From positions 3,658,001-3,722,000 of the forward strand of contig NZ_CP139559.1 of assembly GCF_034263275.1 (NCBI RefSeq): a stretch of 64,000 bases of DNA, written 5' to 3'. The notes beneath the pieces were generated by a model, which was given only the letters and a program-made list of their open reading frames with translations, made no database searches and was not told the origin of the DNA. This DNA is from Mucilaginibacter sp. cycad4 (lineage in GTDB: Bacteria; Bacteroidota; Bacteroidia; Sphingobacteriales; Sphingobacteriaceae). A program made the position numbers and the translations under genes. This document shows, in pieces, positions 17,306 to 26,119 of the stretch; position 1 is the stretch's first letter, and each line of letters begins with the position of its first letter.

Positions 17306-18517
17306 TTAGTTCAACTGCAAAGTTTGCGGGCCAAACTCTTCAAAATGGATCAACTGCTTGTCGATGCCTTTTTTCACCAGTTCACGGTAATGCAGTTCAA
17401 TAAAACCCGCCGGGCCGCAAATGTAATATTCGGTATTGGGCTCAAATATGTTTTCGCCTAATTGATTAAGATCTACCCAGCCTTCATAAAAGTTGTCGGG
17501 CATTCCTTCCTCAACTTCGTTGTAGAAAATGTGCTTTTTAACTTCTTCGTTTTTGCCTTCCCATTGTTCAATAACTTCTTTAAAAGCATGCACATTTTTA
17601 TCGCGGCAACCGTGCACCCATGTCTTTGGTCGTTTGCTGCCGCTTTTTATCAGACTTTCCATCATGCTCATTAAGGGGGTTTGGCCAACACCGCCGCTGA
17701 TAAAAACTATCGGGTGGTCGCCATCGCCGTTTAATACGAAACCACCTGCCGGTGCGGATACCTCAATGATATCACCTTCATTAACAAAATTATGCAGACG
17801 ATTGCTGATCATACCATCGGCAAGCAACTCAGTTCCTGCCTCGCGTTTAACCGAAATCCTGTAATACTCACCGTTTGGCGCGCTTGAAATGCTGTACTGT
17901 CGTGGCTGTAAAAGGTTAAGCTCAGGCAAAAACAAACGCAAGCTTAAAAACTGCCCCGGAGTAAAATCGGGCACTGCACCACCATGTGTTGGATAAAGGT
18001 AAAAGGAAGTGATCTCGGCAGATTCTTTTACTTTCTGTTTTACAACAAACGGCCTCCAGCCTGTCCAGCCGCCCTTTTTTGCAACCTGCCTGCTGTAAAG
18101 GTTTTGTTCATGGCCAGCCATGATGGCTGCCAGCTGATTGTAAGCCACTGTCCAGGCTTCCAGTAACTCAGGTGTGGCCGCGTTACCCAATACTTCACTT
18201 ATAGATGCAATCAGGTGCCCGCCTACAATGGCATAATGCTCAGGTCTGATATCAAGACTTGTATGTTTTTGACCAATTCCATCAAGCACTGGCATCAACA
18301 CACCCGGATTTTCAATATGCTCGGCATAGGCCAGTACAGCCATGGCCAGGGCGGTTTGTTGTTTGCTGTTTTGCTGGTTGCCCATGTTAAACACATTTTT
18401 AAGCTCAGGATTATGGGTAAACATCCGGTTGTAAAAATGAGTAGTTAACAATACTCCATGCTCTTTCAATACAGGCACAGTGGCCTTAACCAGCTCTTTT
18501 TGTTCTTTAGTAATCAT
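17306..18517 (-). CDS. hmp: Flavohaemoprotein, nitric oxide dioxygenase
   Basis: Cytoplasmic enzyme that turns nitric oxide and oxygen into nitrate using NAD(P)H. The globin domain (about 1-140) has B10 Tyr29, E7 Gln53 and proximal His85 (GIGQKHTSL). The FAD domain (about 150-255) carries RQYSISSAP, and the NAD domain (about 260-400) carries ISGGVGQTPLMSMM and YICGPAGF. 403 residues, the normal full length. It is followed upstream by a truncated haemoglobin gene and an Rrf2 regulator on the same strand, a coherent nitrosative-stress group. Confidence 0.97.
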   Translation of the reverse strand: MITKEQKELVKATVPVLKEHGVLLTTHFYNRMFTHNPELKNVFNMGNQQNSKQQTALAMAVLAYAEHIENPGVLMPVLDGIGQKHTSLDIRPEHYAIVGGHLIASISEVLGNAATPELLEAWTVAYNQLAAIMAGHEQNLYSRQVAKKGGWTGWRPFVVKQKVKESAEITSFYLYPTHGGAVPDFTPGQFLSLRLFLPELNLLQPRQYSISSAPNGEYYRISVKREAGTELLADGMISNRLHNFVNEGDIIEVSAPAGGFVLNGDGDHPIVFISGGVGQTPLMSMMESLIKSGSKRPKTWVHGCRDKNVHAFKEVIEQWEGKNEEVKKHIFYNEVEEGMPDNFYEGWVDLNQLGENIFEPNTEYYICGPAGFIELHYRELVKKGIDKQLIHFEEFGPQTLQLN

Positions 18518-18605
18518 CGTTTAACAGTATATATTTATAATTAATTGTGGCTGCAAGGGAGATCGCAATTCCCAGCCTTTTTCTTAACTCCCAGGGTTTA
18601 TGGAA

Positions 18606-18992
18606 TTACACGATAGTCCTGCCCGCCCCACCCTTCATATTAGCCAGCTTACTCTGAAACATTACCGCCATCAGGCCTGCCCTGTTCTTGGCATCATCAG
18701 CCATTGGCCCGGCAAAGTGCATATCAACCGTTTGGGTAAACAGCTCCAGCCAGCGGTTAAAATGATCATCACTAATAGGCAGCGGCGCATGTTTGGCAAA
18801 GGGATTGCCCCTAAAACCAGGGACGCCAAATAGGGCAGCATTCCAGAAAGCATACATTTTATCAAGGTGCGGTTGCCAGTCGTCTTTTATAACTTCGGCA
18901 AAAACGGGCCCCAATAATTCGTCGAGCCGTACCCTGGTGTAAAATTCATCAACCAGTATTTTAATCGATGTTATGTCTTCTATATCGTTCAT
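18606..18992 (-). CDS. Group III truncated haemoglobin
   Basis: Small haem protein probably involved in oxygen or nitric oxide handling. 128 residues, normal for the trHbIII group. It has the family's FYTRVRLDELLGPVFAE start, the Y at B10 position, KMYAFWNAALFG, and the region HFNRWLELFTQTVDMHFAG with the proximal histidine and the LF-TV pattern. It lies 88 bp upstream of hmp on the same strand and may be co-transcribed with it. Confidence 0.92.
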   Translation of the reverse strand: MNDIEDITSIKILVDEFYTRVRLDELLGPVFAEVIKDDWQPHLDKMYAFWNAALFGVPGFRGNPFAKHAPLPISDDHFNRWLELFTQTVDMHFAGPMADDAKNRAGLMAVMFQSKLANMKGGAGRTIV

Positions 18993-19362
18993 CGGTTTGT
19001 TTATTTTGTTGAATACAAGTTATTTAGTAGCAACCATCACAATTATTATTCCATTGAGCAAAAAAAGCTTGCCCGTGTAAACCGGTCTAAGAATCGCGCG
19101 TAACGGCCCGTTTATTGTGCTTCAACTGGCTATTCGCGACAAGTTGCAGAACCCAGACTTACGAAGTTTTTGAAACTTCGTAAGTCTTCCGCTTTTTCAT
19201 ATCACCTCAAAGTCCACCGGATTTCTTTGGGGTATTAATTTGACTTTCATACAATATATTAATACCTTTTTATCCTTTAATTAACTATTTCAACATCCTC
19301 TTTTATTTAATTCATTAAAATGGGATGGTTTGACCGCGCTTTAAATCTTTCGGGCCGACGGT
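18993..19362. other. 370-bp intergenic region with a 15-bp perfect hairpin
   Basis: No plausible gene. It separates the truncated haemoglobin start from the Rrf2 stop (both minus strand), so it should hold the promoter for the haemoglobin gene; no clean TAnnTTTG is seen. The only strong structure is the hairpin at 19155-19187. Confidence 0.6.
19155..19187. repeat. Perfect 15-bp hairpin, dispersed AGACTTACGAAGTTT family
   Basis: AGACTTACGAAGTTT (19155-19169) pairs perfectly with AAACTTCGTAAGTCT (19173-19187) around a 3-nt loop. A degenerate relative lies at about 56308-56340 (ACTTCCGAAGTTT ... ACTTTGTAAGTCTT), so this is a repeat family and may double as a terminator of the Rrf2 gene. Confidence 0.7.
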
Positions 19363-19800
19363 TTATTTTTTCAGCACTACTATTCCCAGGTTCAGATCTT
19401 CATTGAACTGGCCTATGGTGATAGATTCAAGCATGTTTTGCAGGCGGTTCCTTACGTCTAAAAAATCATGGTGCAAAGGGCATGGATTTTTTGATGAACA
19501 CTCCTTTAACCCTAAACCGCAATCCCTGAATATGCCTCCGCCATCAACGGCTTCTATCACATCCGACAGCGGGCGGCCAAGGCTTCGTGCATCAAGATAA
19601 AAACCACCGTTAGGCCCTTTTACCGATTGGATGATACCTCTCCTACTTAAATCCTGGAGGATCTTGGCCAGGAAAGGCTCGGGCGAATCAATGTTTACGG
19701 CTATTTCCTTTATGCCTACCCTGCTGCCATCGGCGGTATGTTGGGCTATAAAAAATACTGCCCTTACCGCGTACTCACATGTTTTTGAAAATATCCCCAT
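19363..19800 (-). CDS. Rrf2 family iron-sulfur regulator (NsrR/IscR-like)
   Basis: Winged-helix repressor that senses through an iron-sulfur cluster. I place the start at 19800 (MGIFSKTCEYAVRAVFF), the usual Rrf2 beginning; an in-frame ATG at 19815 adds five residues. The helix-turn-helix covers about 20-60 (IKEIAVNIDSPEPFLAKILQ) with the wing GPNGGFYL, and three cysteines in the pattern C-x6-C-x5-C (DCGLGLKECSSKNPCPLH) are the likely cluster ligands. Near hmp and a truncated haemoglobin, a nitric-oxide-sensing role like NsrR is the best guess. A perfect palindrome lies just upstream. Confidence 0.9.
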   Translation of the reverse strand: MGIFSKTCEYAVRAVFFIAQHTADGSRVGIKEIAVNIDSPEPFLAKILQDLSRRGIIQSVKGPNGGFYLDARSLGRPLSDVIEAVDGGGIFRDCGLGLKECSSKNPCPLHHDFLDVRNRLQNMLESITIGQFNEDLNLGIVVLKK

Positions 19801-19832
19801 TGCTTTATAAAGCAAAAGTAGTTATTTCAACC

Positions 19833-19864
19833 AACAATAAAAGATATTTTTATCTTTTATTGTT
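19833..19864. promoter_or_regulatory. Perfect 14-bp inverted repeat before the Rrf2 gene, candidate operator
   Basis: AACAATAAAAGATA (19833-19846) and TATCTTTTATTGTT (19851-19864) with a 4-bp T spacer, 33 bp upstream of the Rrf2 start. The core AAGATATTTTTATCTT resembles the AAGATG...CATCTT arms of enterobacterial NsrR sites. It could mediate autoregulation. Confidence 0.6.
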
Positions 19865-19885
19865 TCCTTACTTAAATATGACTGT

Positions 19886-21004
19886 TTAAGCCATTAATTT
19901 TATCGCCTCCTGCCCGGTAGTGTTAAATTTACTTTGATGGCTAAGCGGCAGGCTAAAAGAAAATATAGTACCTCCGTCCTTCCCGCTTTCGGCCTTCACT
20001 GTACCGCCATGTTTTTGGATAATACTCTTCACAATATATAAACCCAGGCCCTTACTGTTTTTTTGCCGTACCGATTTTTGATTGCACTGGTAAAATTTCT
20101 GGAACAGCGCCTGGCTGTTTTCCTCATTAATACCTACCCCCTCGTCATGCACCGATACTTCAACCTCATTTTCGTTACAGTCTATATTAATGTTGATGTG
20201 TGAGCATGGCGGCGAAAACTTGGCAGCGTTGGTTAAATAATTGATCAGCACCTGGATGATCTTGTATTTATCTCCCCTAACCAAAATGCTATCGGCAGCA
20301 GGATATTTACAAAAGCGGTGGCCGGGATAAAGGATCCTCATTTCACCAAGCACTGTATCAACCAGGTCGTTAACATCAAACAGGCTATAATTGAGTTGCG
20401 CTGACCTGTCTTCGCCGGTTGAGGGTGATAAATATTCATCGATCAGTTTGGTCATTCCGTTAATATGCTGATCAATCATGTTCAGCAACCTTACCGGTTG
20501 TTTATTGATGCTGAATGCAAGATGGTTAATTAAAAACTGGGTATTGAGTTTTATAATAGTTAAAGGTGCGCGCAATTCGTGGTTCACAATAGCCATGCTC
20601 AGGCACTCTTCGTTAACTTTCTGGGTAACATCTTCAACGGTACCTATCATTTGTTCGGCAGTTCCCCACCTGCGTGAATATAAAACACCTGTAAGCCGGA
20701 TCCATTTTTCGTTACCGGATGGAGTTACAATTTGCACTTGTTTTTCAAATTTGGTGCCATTAAAGCAGGAAACCTTAAACTCATGGATGAGCCCGCTCAA
20801 TTGTCCGGGTTTAACCAGCCCCAAAAGTTCTTCAATATTTTCGTCATACCCTTTTGATAGTTCAAGCATTTTGCGCATCCGGGGGCAAAAGGATATCTTA
20901 TTTGACCGGAGCTGGATTTTCCAGTTGCCTATATATGCTCCTCCTATGGTGTGTTCAGGCGTTACCCCTGCCCGGCTATCCATATTTCTGATTTCCCTGT
21001 TCAT
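19886..21004 (-). CDS. PAS-type sensor histidine kinase, soluble
   Basis: Cytoplasmic two-component kinase with no membrane span. A PAS-like sensor fold occupies about 20-128 (GGAYIGNWKI ... MIGTVEDVTQKV), followed by HisKA with phosphoacceptor His142 in AIVNHELRAPLTII, and an ATPase domain with the N-box VLINYLTNAAKFSP, G1 VHDEGVGINEEN and G2 SKGLGLYIVKSI. 372 residues. It is the last of three closely packed minus-strand genes (gaps 22 and 11 bp). No response regulator is adjacent; the partner is unknown. Confidence 0.92.
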   Translation of the reverse strand: MNREIRNMDSRAGVTPEHTIGGAYIGNWKIQLRSNKISFCPRMRKMLELSKGYDENIEELLGLVKPGQLSGLIHEFKVSCFNGTKFEKQVQIVTPSGNEKWIRLTGVLYSRRWGTAEQMIGTVEDVTQKVNEECLSMAIVNHELRAPLTIIKLNTQFLINHLAFSINKQPVRLLNMIDQHINGMTKLIDEYLSPSTGEDRSAQLNYSLFDVNDLVDTVLGEMRILYPGHRFCKYPAADSILVRGDKYKIIQVLINYLTNAAKFSPPCSHININIDCNENEVEVSVHDEGVGINEENSQALFQKFYQCNQKSVRQKNSKGLGLYIVKSIIQKHGGTVKAESGKDGGTIFSFSLPLSHQSKFNTTGQEAIKLMA

Positions 21005-21026
21005 TTGGATATGTTTTTCTTAAATT

Positions 21027-21359
21027 TTATTTTGTTACTGATAGATTTAACCTGATCACACTATTAAATTTTGACCATAATCTTAATGACATCCCTTTAA
21101 TGTATACCCTGTAGTCGCTCATCAATATGCCCTTCATGTCATGGTTCATTAACCGGATGGCATACACTAAACTGCAATCATTATTCTTTCTCGATGATTT
21201 GCAGTGATAAGTTTCCAATATCTCAAAGTCATCGGGCGAGATCAGCTCGTTGTATTGCAAACACCTGATATGCTCGTTCTCAATCACAAAATCGTGATTA
21301 AAGCCCCGCTCCTGCAGATCAATAATGAGGTTTATCAATTGTTCGTCATCATGGTGCAT
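21027..21359 (-). CDS. Small Bacteroidota protein of the group often labelled phosphoribosylpyrophosphate synthetase
   Basis: 110 residues. The pattern LQERGFNHDFVIENEHIRCL, ISPDDFEILETYHC and VYAIRLMNHDMKGILMSDYRVY matches, from memory, a small Bacteroidota family annotated as phosphoribosylpyrophosphate synthetase. It is far too short for that enzyme and lacks its motifs, so the label is probably wrong. No signal peptide or membrane span. It lies between a membrane protein and a histidine kinase gene in a tight operon, which hints at a regulatory role. Function unknown. Confidence 0.72.
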   Translation of the reverse strand: MHHDDEQLINLIIDLQERGFNHDFVIENEHIRCLQYNELISPDDFEILETYHCKSSRKNNDCSLVYAIRLMNHDMKGILMSDYRVYIKGMSLRLWSKFNSVIRLNLSVTK

Positions 21360-21370
21360 ATTGTCATTAA

Positions 21371-21778
21371 TTAAACAGGTGATACCATCAGTTCATTTTC
21401 AATAGTGTTTGTATTGATTTTGTAAAGCCATAAACGACCTTGCAAAGCCATGTAAAAAAGAAGGAGTAATACCTGTATTACAATTAGCGATACAGGTAAG
21501 CTTATTGCTAAATTGGCGATACTGCCCAGTAGCGGTAAAGTCATATCGGCCGCGATAAAACCTATGCCAATTTGCTTAAGCACAGGTTTACCCGGCATAA
21601 GCATAATAACCAGTAAAGCAAATTTCAATGAACATATACCATACAGCACGATTACGAAAAACCTGGCAGGCACCAGCGGTTCCATCAAACTTGTGTTAAG
21701 CTTGATAAATAAACCTGCTGCTATAAACATCAACACACTTGTAAAGAAGGCTACTGCCAAACAAATAAACTTTTTCAT
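21371..21778 (-). CDS. Four-span membrane protein, unknown function
   Basis: 135 residues with four hydrophobic segments (about 5-25, 38-60, 70-90, 93-115) and short loops; no charged motif that points to a family. First gene of a tight minus-strand set with the small protein at 21027 and the kinase at 19886, so it could be a sensory partner of the soluble kinase. A (TAAT)n microsatellite lies 31-56 bp upstream of its start. Confidence 0.72.
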   Translation of the reverse strand: MKKFICLAVAFFTSVLMFIAAGLFIKLNTSLMEPLVPARFFVIVLYGICSLKFALLVIMLMPGKPVLKQIGIGFIAADMTLPLLGSIANLAISLPVSLIVIQVLLLLFYMALQGRLWLYKINTNTIENELMVSPV

Positions 21779-21808
21779 AGCATGAGGGCTTTACACGTTT
21801 ATCGCACA

Positions 21809-21834
21809 ATTAATTAATTAATTAATTAATTAAT
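21809..21834. repeat. (TAAT)n microsatellite, about 6.5 units
   Basis: An uninterrupted run of the self-complementary tetranucleotide TAAT directly upstream of the membrane protein gene at 21778. Such runs can slip and change promoter spacing. Confidence 0.9.
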
Positions 21835-21956
21835 GCTTAATTATTAACTGTTATTTAACAATGTAAAGTTCGGGCTGGAGGTACCCGAAATCAATGTACT
21901 AATTATGGTTTCAGTAGTACAAATTACATATAGCCCAAGGCAATCGGGGCCTAATA

Positions 21957-22922
21957 CTATATAGGATAATATTCATTTTCGATGTTCCCGAAATTCTTTT
22001 CGGCCCGGAAAACAAGGGTTATCACTACGCCTTCATTATTCTCCATTTTAAAATTCCCGCCAAGCTGTTTGCTCAGGGCCTTCATCATTTCCATACCTAA
22101 TGACGAAGCCTCTTTAATGTCAAAACCCTGCGGCAGCCCGATTCCGTTATCAGCAATGCTCAACATGATATTATTATCATCAAATGTACCAAGCCTGATG
22201 TCTATATATCCGCGCCTGTGCGGAAAAGCATATTTAATAGCATTGGTAATAGCTTCATTGAGCATGAGGCCAACAGGTACAGCCTGGGCAACGTCCATTT
22301 TAACAGGTTCAATTTGTTGTTCAAACCTGATACCGCGGTCATGAGCGTCATAACAATCGGCAAGATAATTAACCAGTTCGCTGATGTAAACAGCTATATC
22401 AATATAGGCTACATTTGAGCTGCTGTATAATTTTTGATGGATCAGCGCAATAGCCTGTACCCGGTTCTGGCTTTCACGGATGGCGGCAAGCGCCGCATTA
22501 TTTTTTAAAAATGCCGATTGGGTGTTAAGCAGGCTCATCACTATTTGCAGGTTATTTTTTACCCGGTGATGCACCTCTTTCAACAACCAGTCCTTTTCAT
22601 CAAGCAGGCGATTTTTATCCGCAGTTAAATGCTGCAGTATTTGATTTTGCTCGCTGATCTCCTTCTGCTTTAACTGCAACTGTTTACCGCTCTGTTGCTT
22701 TTGCTGCAAGCTAACATAAGCAAGGCTCAAAATGATAAGCAGCGCCACAATGCCAACAATTATAAGATCCCATTTAATAAAAAGTAAACTACTTTCTGCC
22801 CGCAAAATATTGGGGGGGATATGATCATAATACTGTGCCGGCGAGTTCGTGGATATCAAAAGCAAAAAACCTGTAAGTATCAGCTTGCAATAAAACCGGG
22901 GTGAGCTTATATTGATATTCAC
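21957..22922 (-). CDS. Sensor histidine kinase, HisKA_2 type
   Basis: Membrane-bound two-component kinase. It has an N-terminal signal or first span (about 11-29), a short periplasmic piece, a span at about 52-71, a coiled coil rich in Q/K (about 72-112), the HisKA_2 motif LLKEVHHRVKNNLQIVMSLL with phosphoacceptor near His118, and an ATPase domain (GLMLNEAITNAIKYAFPH, SIADNGIGLPQG). 321 residues, shorter than TPR-bearing relatives, so the sensor is minimal. No adjacent response regulator. Confidence 0.92.
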   Translation of the reverse strand: MNINISSPRFYCKLILTGFLLLISTNSPAQYYDHIPPNILRAESSLLFIKWDLIIVGIVALLIILSLAYVSLQQKQQSGKQLQLKQKEISEQNQILQHLTADKNRLLDEKDWLLKEVHHRVKNNLQIVMSLLNTQSAFLKNNAALAAIRESQNRVQAIALIHQKLYSSSNVAYIDIAVYISELVNYLADCYDAHDRGIRFEQQIEPVKMDVAQAVPVGLMLNEAITNAIKYAFPHRRGYIDIRLGTFDDNNIMLSIADNGIGLPQGFDIKEASSLGMEMMKALSKQLGGNFKMENNEGVVITLVFRAEKNFGNIENEYYPI

Positions 22923-23508
22923 TTGATATTATTTTTATTACCGGCCTAAACCAAAAATCCTGTTCACAATGCATGTTTATACACAAATAAACATGCCCTC
23001 AAATTCAACTTATAAAAATAATATGTTGCTTAAACCCGGCCGATGTATTAAATATGGATTTTGATGTATAAATTATGTATTGTTTCACCTGCTTACAACA
23101 AAAGCATATATTAACTTATATAATTAAGAATCAAAATATTAGATATCAGACTTACCCATTTTAAGCTTATTCATTTGTGAATGTAAATGACTAAGGCAGG
23201 CCCAAAATGCTGGCACCTCCTCTCCCGGTGGTCCTCCCCTATCGACGGCAAAAAAAGAAGCTTACTTATGCCTTTCCGGTACCTTTTGATAACCTGCTTC
23301 CTGTTAACATGCGATAATAATGCCACTTACATGGTTAGGCATATGAATATAACGTACGATATTTCGCTTCTCCATCAGGAATATCATGATATTTCGTTAA
23401 GAAGCGGCGCCCAGAAAAACCACAAATAACTGACTATCAGAAAAATAAAAACAACGGCACGAAATTAGAGTTGCGGCACATGTATTATAAGCTTTAAACT
23501 AAGCAATT
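22923..23508. other. 586-bp intergenic region, no supported gene
   Basis: A divergent region between the HisKA_2 kinase (minus) and the AraC regulator (plus). An 80-codon frame at 23187-23429 has no ribosome-binding context or recognisable product and I do not accept it. The stretch is AT-rich with no strong palindrome or REP copy. Confidence 0.5.
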
Positions 23509-24381
23509 ATGAAACACGCTAATGATTTTTCGCTGCTACATTTTGAGAAAGCATCCTGTTGCCTTCCTTTTAAGATACATACTATTGAGTGGGTCAAAGA
23601 AAACGGCATTGATCTTCCCAACGATTATTTCATGCTGATATGGATAGTGGCCGGCAATGGTCACTACAGGCTCAATTTGCAAAAAGAAGCTGTTAATACC
23701 AATCAGTTGCTGCTGATAAAACCCGGACGCCTGCATGACCTTAAATTTAGCAGCGGCCTGCAAGGTTATGTAATATCTTTCACCGATTCGTTTTTAGACA
23801 TAGAGGATTACGGCAGGGAACCTGTATACAGTCCCATTTATCAAATGTTTAACCAAACACAGATCATCACCATAAACAATGAGTTGGCTGATGACATGAA
23901 TGATATCACCGAAATAATGATGAAAGAATACAGCAGGCATAACCTTTACCGTTCCGAAATATTAAAGCGTTACTTCAAGATCTTCCTGATTTATCTTTCA
24001 CGCCAGCTTGACTCGACGGAACAGGCGCCAAAACAGTCACGAAATACCGCCATCCTGCAAAATTTCATGACCTTGCTCAATAAAAACTTCAGAGAGAATA
24101 AAATGGTTGCCGATTATGCCGACAGGCTATCGGTAACCCCCAATTATCTCAACGAAGTGGTAAAAAAACTAACAGGCCAGCCGGCCGGTTATCATATCAG
24201 GCAAAGGGTTGCCGCCGAGGCAAAACGGCAGGCCATACATCCTGATAGCTGTATGAAAAAAATAGCATACGACCTGGGCTTTTGCGACCTGGCCCATTTC
24301 AGTAAATTTTTTAAAAACGCTACCGGTATCAGCTTTTCTGATTTTAAGAAAAAGGGCACAATATTACAACCTGTTTTTTAA
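23509..24381 (+). CDS. AraC family transcriptional regulator
   Basis: 290 residues. The N-terminal cupin-like sensing domain covers about 1-170 (WIVAGNGHYRLNL, LLLIKPGRLHDLKF). The C-terminal double helix-turn-helix covers about 185-285: MVADYADRLSVTPNYLNEVV and MKKIAYDLGFCDLAHFSKFF with the family signature near FFKNATGISFSDFKK. A 79-residue gene follows 57 bp downstream, and a DoxX-type gene converges on the pair. The target genes are not evident. Confidence 0.93.
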   Translation: MKHANDFSLLHFEKASCCLPFKIHTIEWVKENGIDLPNDYFMLIWIVAGNGHYRLNLQKEAVNTNQLLLIKPGRLHDLKFSSGLQGYVISFTDSFLDIEDYGREPVYSPIYQMFNQTQIITINNELADDMNDITEIMMKEYSRHNLYRSEILKRYFKIFLIYLSRQLDSTEQAPKQSRNTAILQNFMTLLNKNFRENKMVADYADRLSVTPNYLNEVVKKLTGQPAGYHIRQRVAAEAKRQAIHPDSCMKKIAYDLGFCDLAHFSKFFKNATGISFSDFKKKGTILQPVF

Positions 24382-24438
24382 CAGCACATCACAAACTCAT
24401 TTAATTACACTGATAGCCAACCAATTAAACTCCATATT

Positions 24439-24678
24439 ATGTCAGAATCAATACAACTAATCCCAGGCGATTCATTAATTACTGCAACGCCGCAAGAAGG
24501 CCGGGAGCTTGCTATTAAAATGGCCAGACTTATCATCAAAGTAACCCAGCCCGATGCAGAAATACGTGGCAGGCTAAGGGGTGTTTACGCGGAAGACGCC
24601 GCTATGCTGATAGCGGTAGGCCAAACCGTAGCAACCGAATTTGCTACAATAGCTGCAGCAAACAACTACTGGAGATAG
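24439..24678 (+). CDS. Small protein of unknown function
   Basis: 79 residues, start ATG at 24439 preceded by a plausible spacing after the AraC gene. No signal peptide, no membrane span, no known domain. The sequence is helical and Ala/Ile-rich (ELAIKMARLIIKVTQPD, LIAVGQTVATEFATIA). Codon use looks like that of its neighbours. It may be co-transcribed with the AraC regulator. Confidence 0.6.
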   Translation: MSESIQLIPGDSLITATPQEGRELAIKMARLIIKVTQPDAEIRGRLRGVYAEDAAMLIAVGQTVATEFATIAAANNYWR

Positions 24679-24917
24679 CAGCATACTGCCCCTTCCCCTG
24701 TAAATTAATTACAACCATAGTTATACCCGGTAACACATGGTGAATACGCTGGTAATTATTAATTTATTGGGGAAGCGGGTCTTGACCACCTGCTACAGCT
24801 TTATCAAGTAGTACGTAAGTCAACATTTTTCAATCGCAATAAAATACTTGTAAACCAATCAAATTACCTGTGCTAATTAAACGTGCTTTGATTTGATTAT
24901 GGTTTTTAAGTTTTGAA

Positions 24918-25358
24918 TTACATTTCGTCGTATTTAAAATCAATACTCCAGCGATAGGTAGATATACCTGCCAGCATTAAGCTGGCTGCGCTATCGGCCC
25001 AAACCGAATAACTAAAGGGAGCCTTAACCCCTAAAAACAAAGTCATGCACAGGGCAAATGTAAATGTAAGTGCAAAACTTGCATAAGCAGCTGTCCTGAT
25101 CTTAAAACCTACCATAAACATAATGGCTATGCAAACCTCACAAACCGTGGCTAAAAAGCCCATTACCCCAGCCGATGAGCGGTTTAGAAAAGGCATCAGC
25201 GTGTTGGTATAAACTACAAAATTATCCCAGCTGCCCCAGCTTACCGAATGTTGCCCTGCCGGCCCCAGGAACCCTAAACGATCGGCCACGGGTAGCAGGA
25301 AACCTATTGCTAAAGCAAAGCGGAAATAAAGCTGTGCTATTTGAAGTGTGTTTTTCAT
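24918..25358 (-). CDS. DoxX-like four-span membrane protein
   Basis: 146 residues with four hydrophobic segments, starting QIAQLYFRFALAIGFLLPVADRLGF, the typical first span and loop of DoxX-type proteins, then GVMGFLATVCEVCIAIMFMV and a conserved glycine pattern. DoxX-family proteins are small inner-membrane proteins with a suspected redox role. Ends with FKYDEM. It converges with the small gene at 24439. Confidence 0.8.
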   Translation of the reverse strand: MKNTLQIAQLYFRFALAIGFLLPVADRLGFLGPAGQHSVSWGSWDNFVVYTNTLMPFLNRSSAGVMGFLATVCEVCIAIMFMVGFKIRTAAYASFALTFTFALCMTLFLGVKAPFSYSVWADSAASLMLAGISTYRWSIDFKYDEM

Positions 25359-25528
25359 ATTATGTACAAATTATGCATCTAAAATAACGCTTTAAAAGCC
25401 TGCTTTAGAAACACCTATACCATGTTTACACAAGTACGATAAAAGTGTCATCTTTTTGTTGAGAGATTAGCCGGTTAATATTTATCCAGAATTTCTACAG
25501 AATGTGAGGGTAGTATCGCACCTGTCTT

Positions 25529-26119
25529 ATGCCTGCAATAAGTATAGTAAAAAGGGCTGCTGCCTACGTCACCTCGCTGATGGAAGAAAACCTCCCATCA
25601 ACCATGTACTTTCATAACCTGAAACATACATTGGGCGTTGTTAACGCAGCAACAGAAATTGCAGCACACTGTAAATTAAAAAGGCAGGAACTAACCATTT
25701 TAACAATAGCCGCCTGGTTTCACGATACAGGTTACCTTTATCATTATAAGGGGCATGAAGACACCAGCATGATCATTGCCGGTACCTTTTTAATGCAGCA
25801 CCACTATAATAACGATTTTATACAACAGGTATGGGATTGTATTGAAGCAACAAAAGTCCCGCAATCCCCAAAAAACCTTATCCAGCAAATTATTTGCGAT
25901 GCCGATATGCACCATTTTGCATCTGTAAACTACCTGGATTTTGCCCATGATTTAAAACAGGAATGGGAAGTACATTTGGATAAGCAATACAGTGACAAAG
26001 AATGGCATAGCCTTAATTTAAGCCTTTTACAACAGCATCAATATTTTACGGAATACGGTAAAACGATATTGCAGGCCATGAAAGAGAAAAACATTGAACT
26101 GATGAAGTTTCAGGGTTAA
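25529..26119 (+). CDS. HD-domain phosphohydrolase
   Basis: 196 residues. HD-superfamily metal motifs are visible: YFHNLKHTLGV (first His), AAWFHDTGYLYHYKGHED (HD pair and third His), and later IICDADMHHF (Asp). These are the H...HD...D signature of metal phosphohydrolases acting on nucleotides or cyclic nucleotides; the substrate is unknown. Its stop overlaps the stop of the convergent Crp/Fnr gene (26116-26119), so no terminator fits between them. Confidence 0.9.
   Translation: MPAISIVKRAAAYVTSLMEENLPSTMYFHNLKHTLGVVNAATEIAAHCKLKRQELTILTIAAWFHDTGYLYHYKGHEDTSMIIAGTFLMQHHYNNDFIQQVWDCIEATKVPQSPKNLIQQIICDADMHHFASVNYLDFAHDLKQEWEVHLDKQYSDKEWHSLNLSLLQQHQYFTEYGKTILQAMKEKNIELMKFQG

Noticed and set aside
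21027..21359. Calling this gene phosphoribosylpyrophosphate synthetase
   Set aside because: At 110 residues it lacks the enzyme's size and PRPP-binding motifs; the common label appears wrong.
23187..23429. 80-codon plus-strand frame before the AraC gene
   Set aside because: No recognisable domain, poor start context and composition unlike its neighbours; treated as intergenic.
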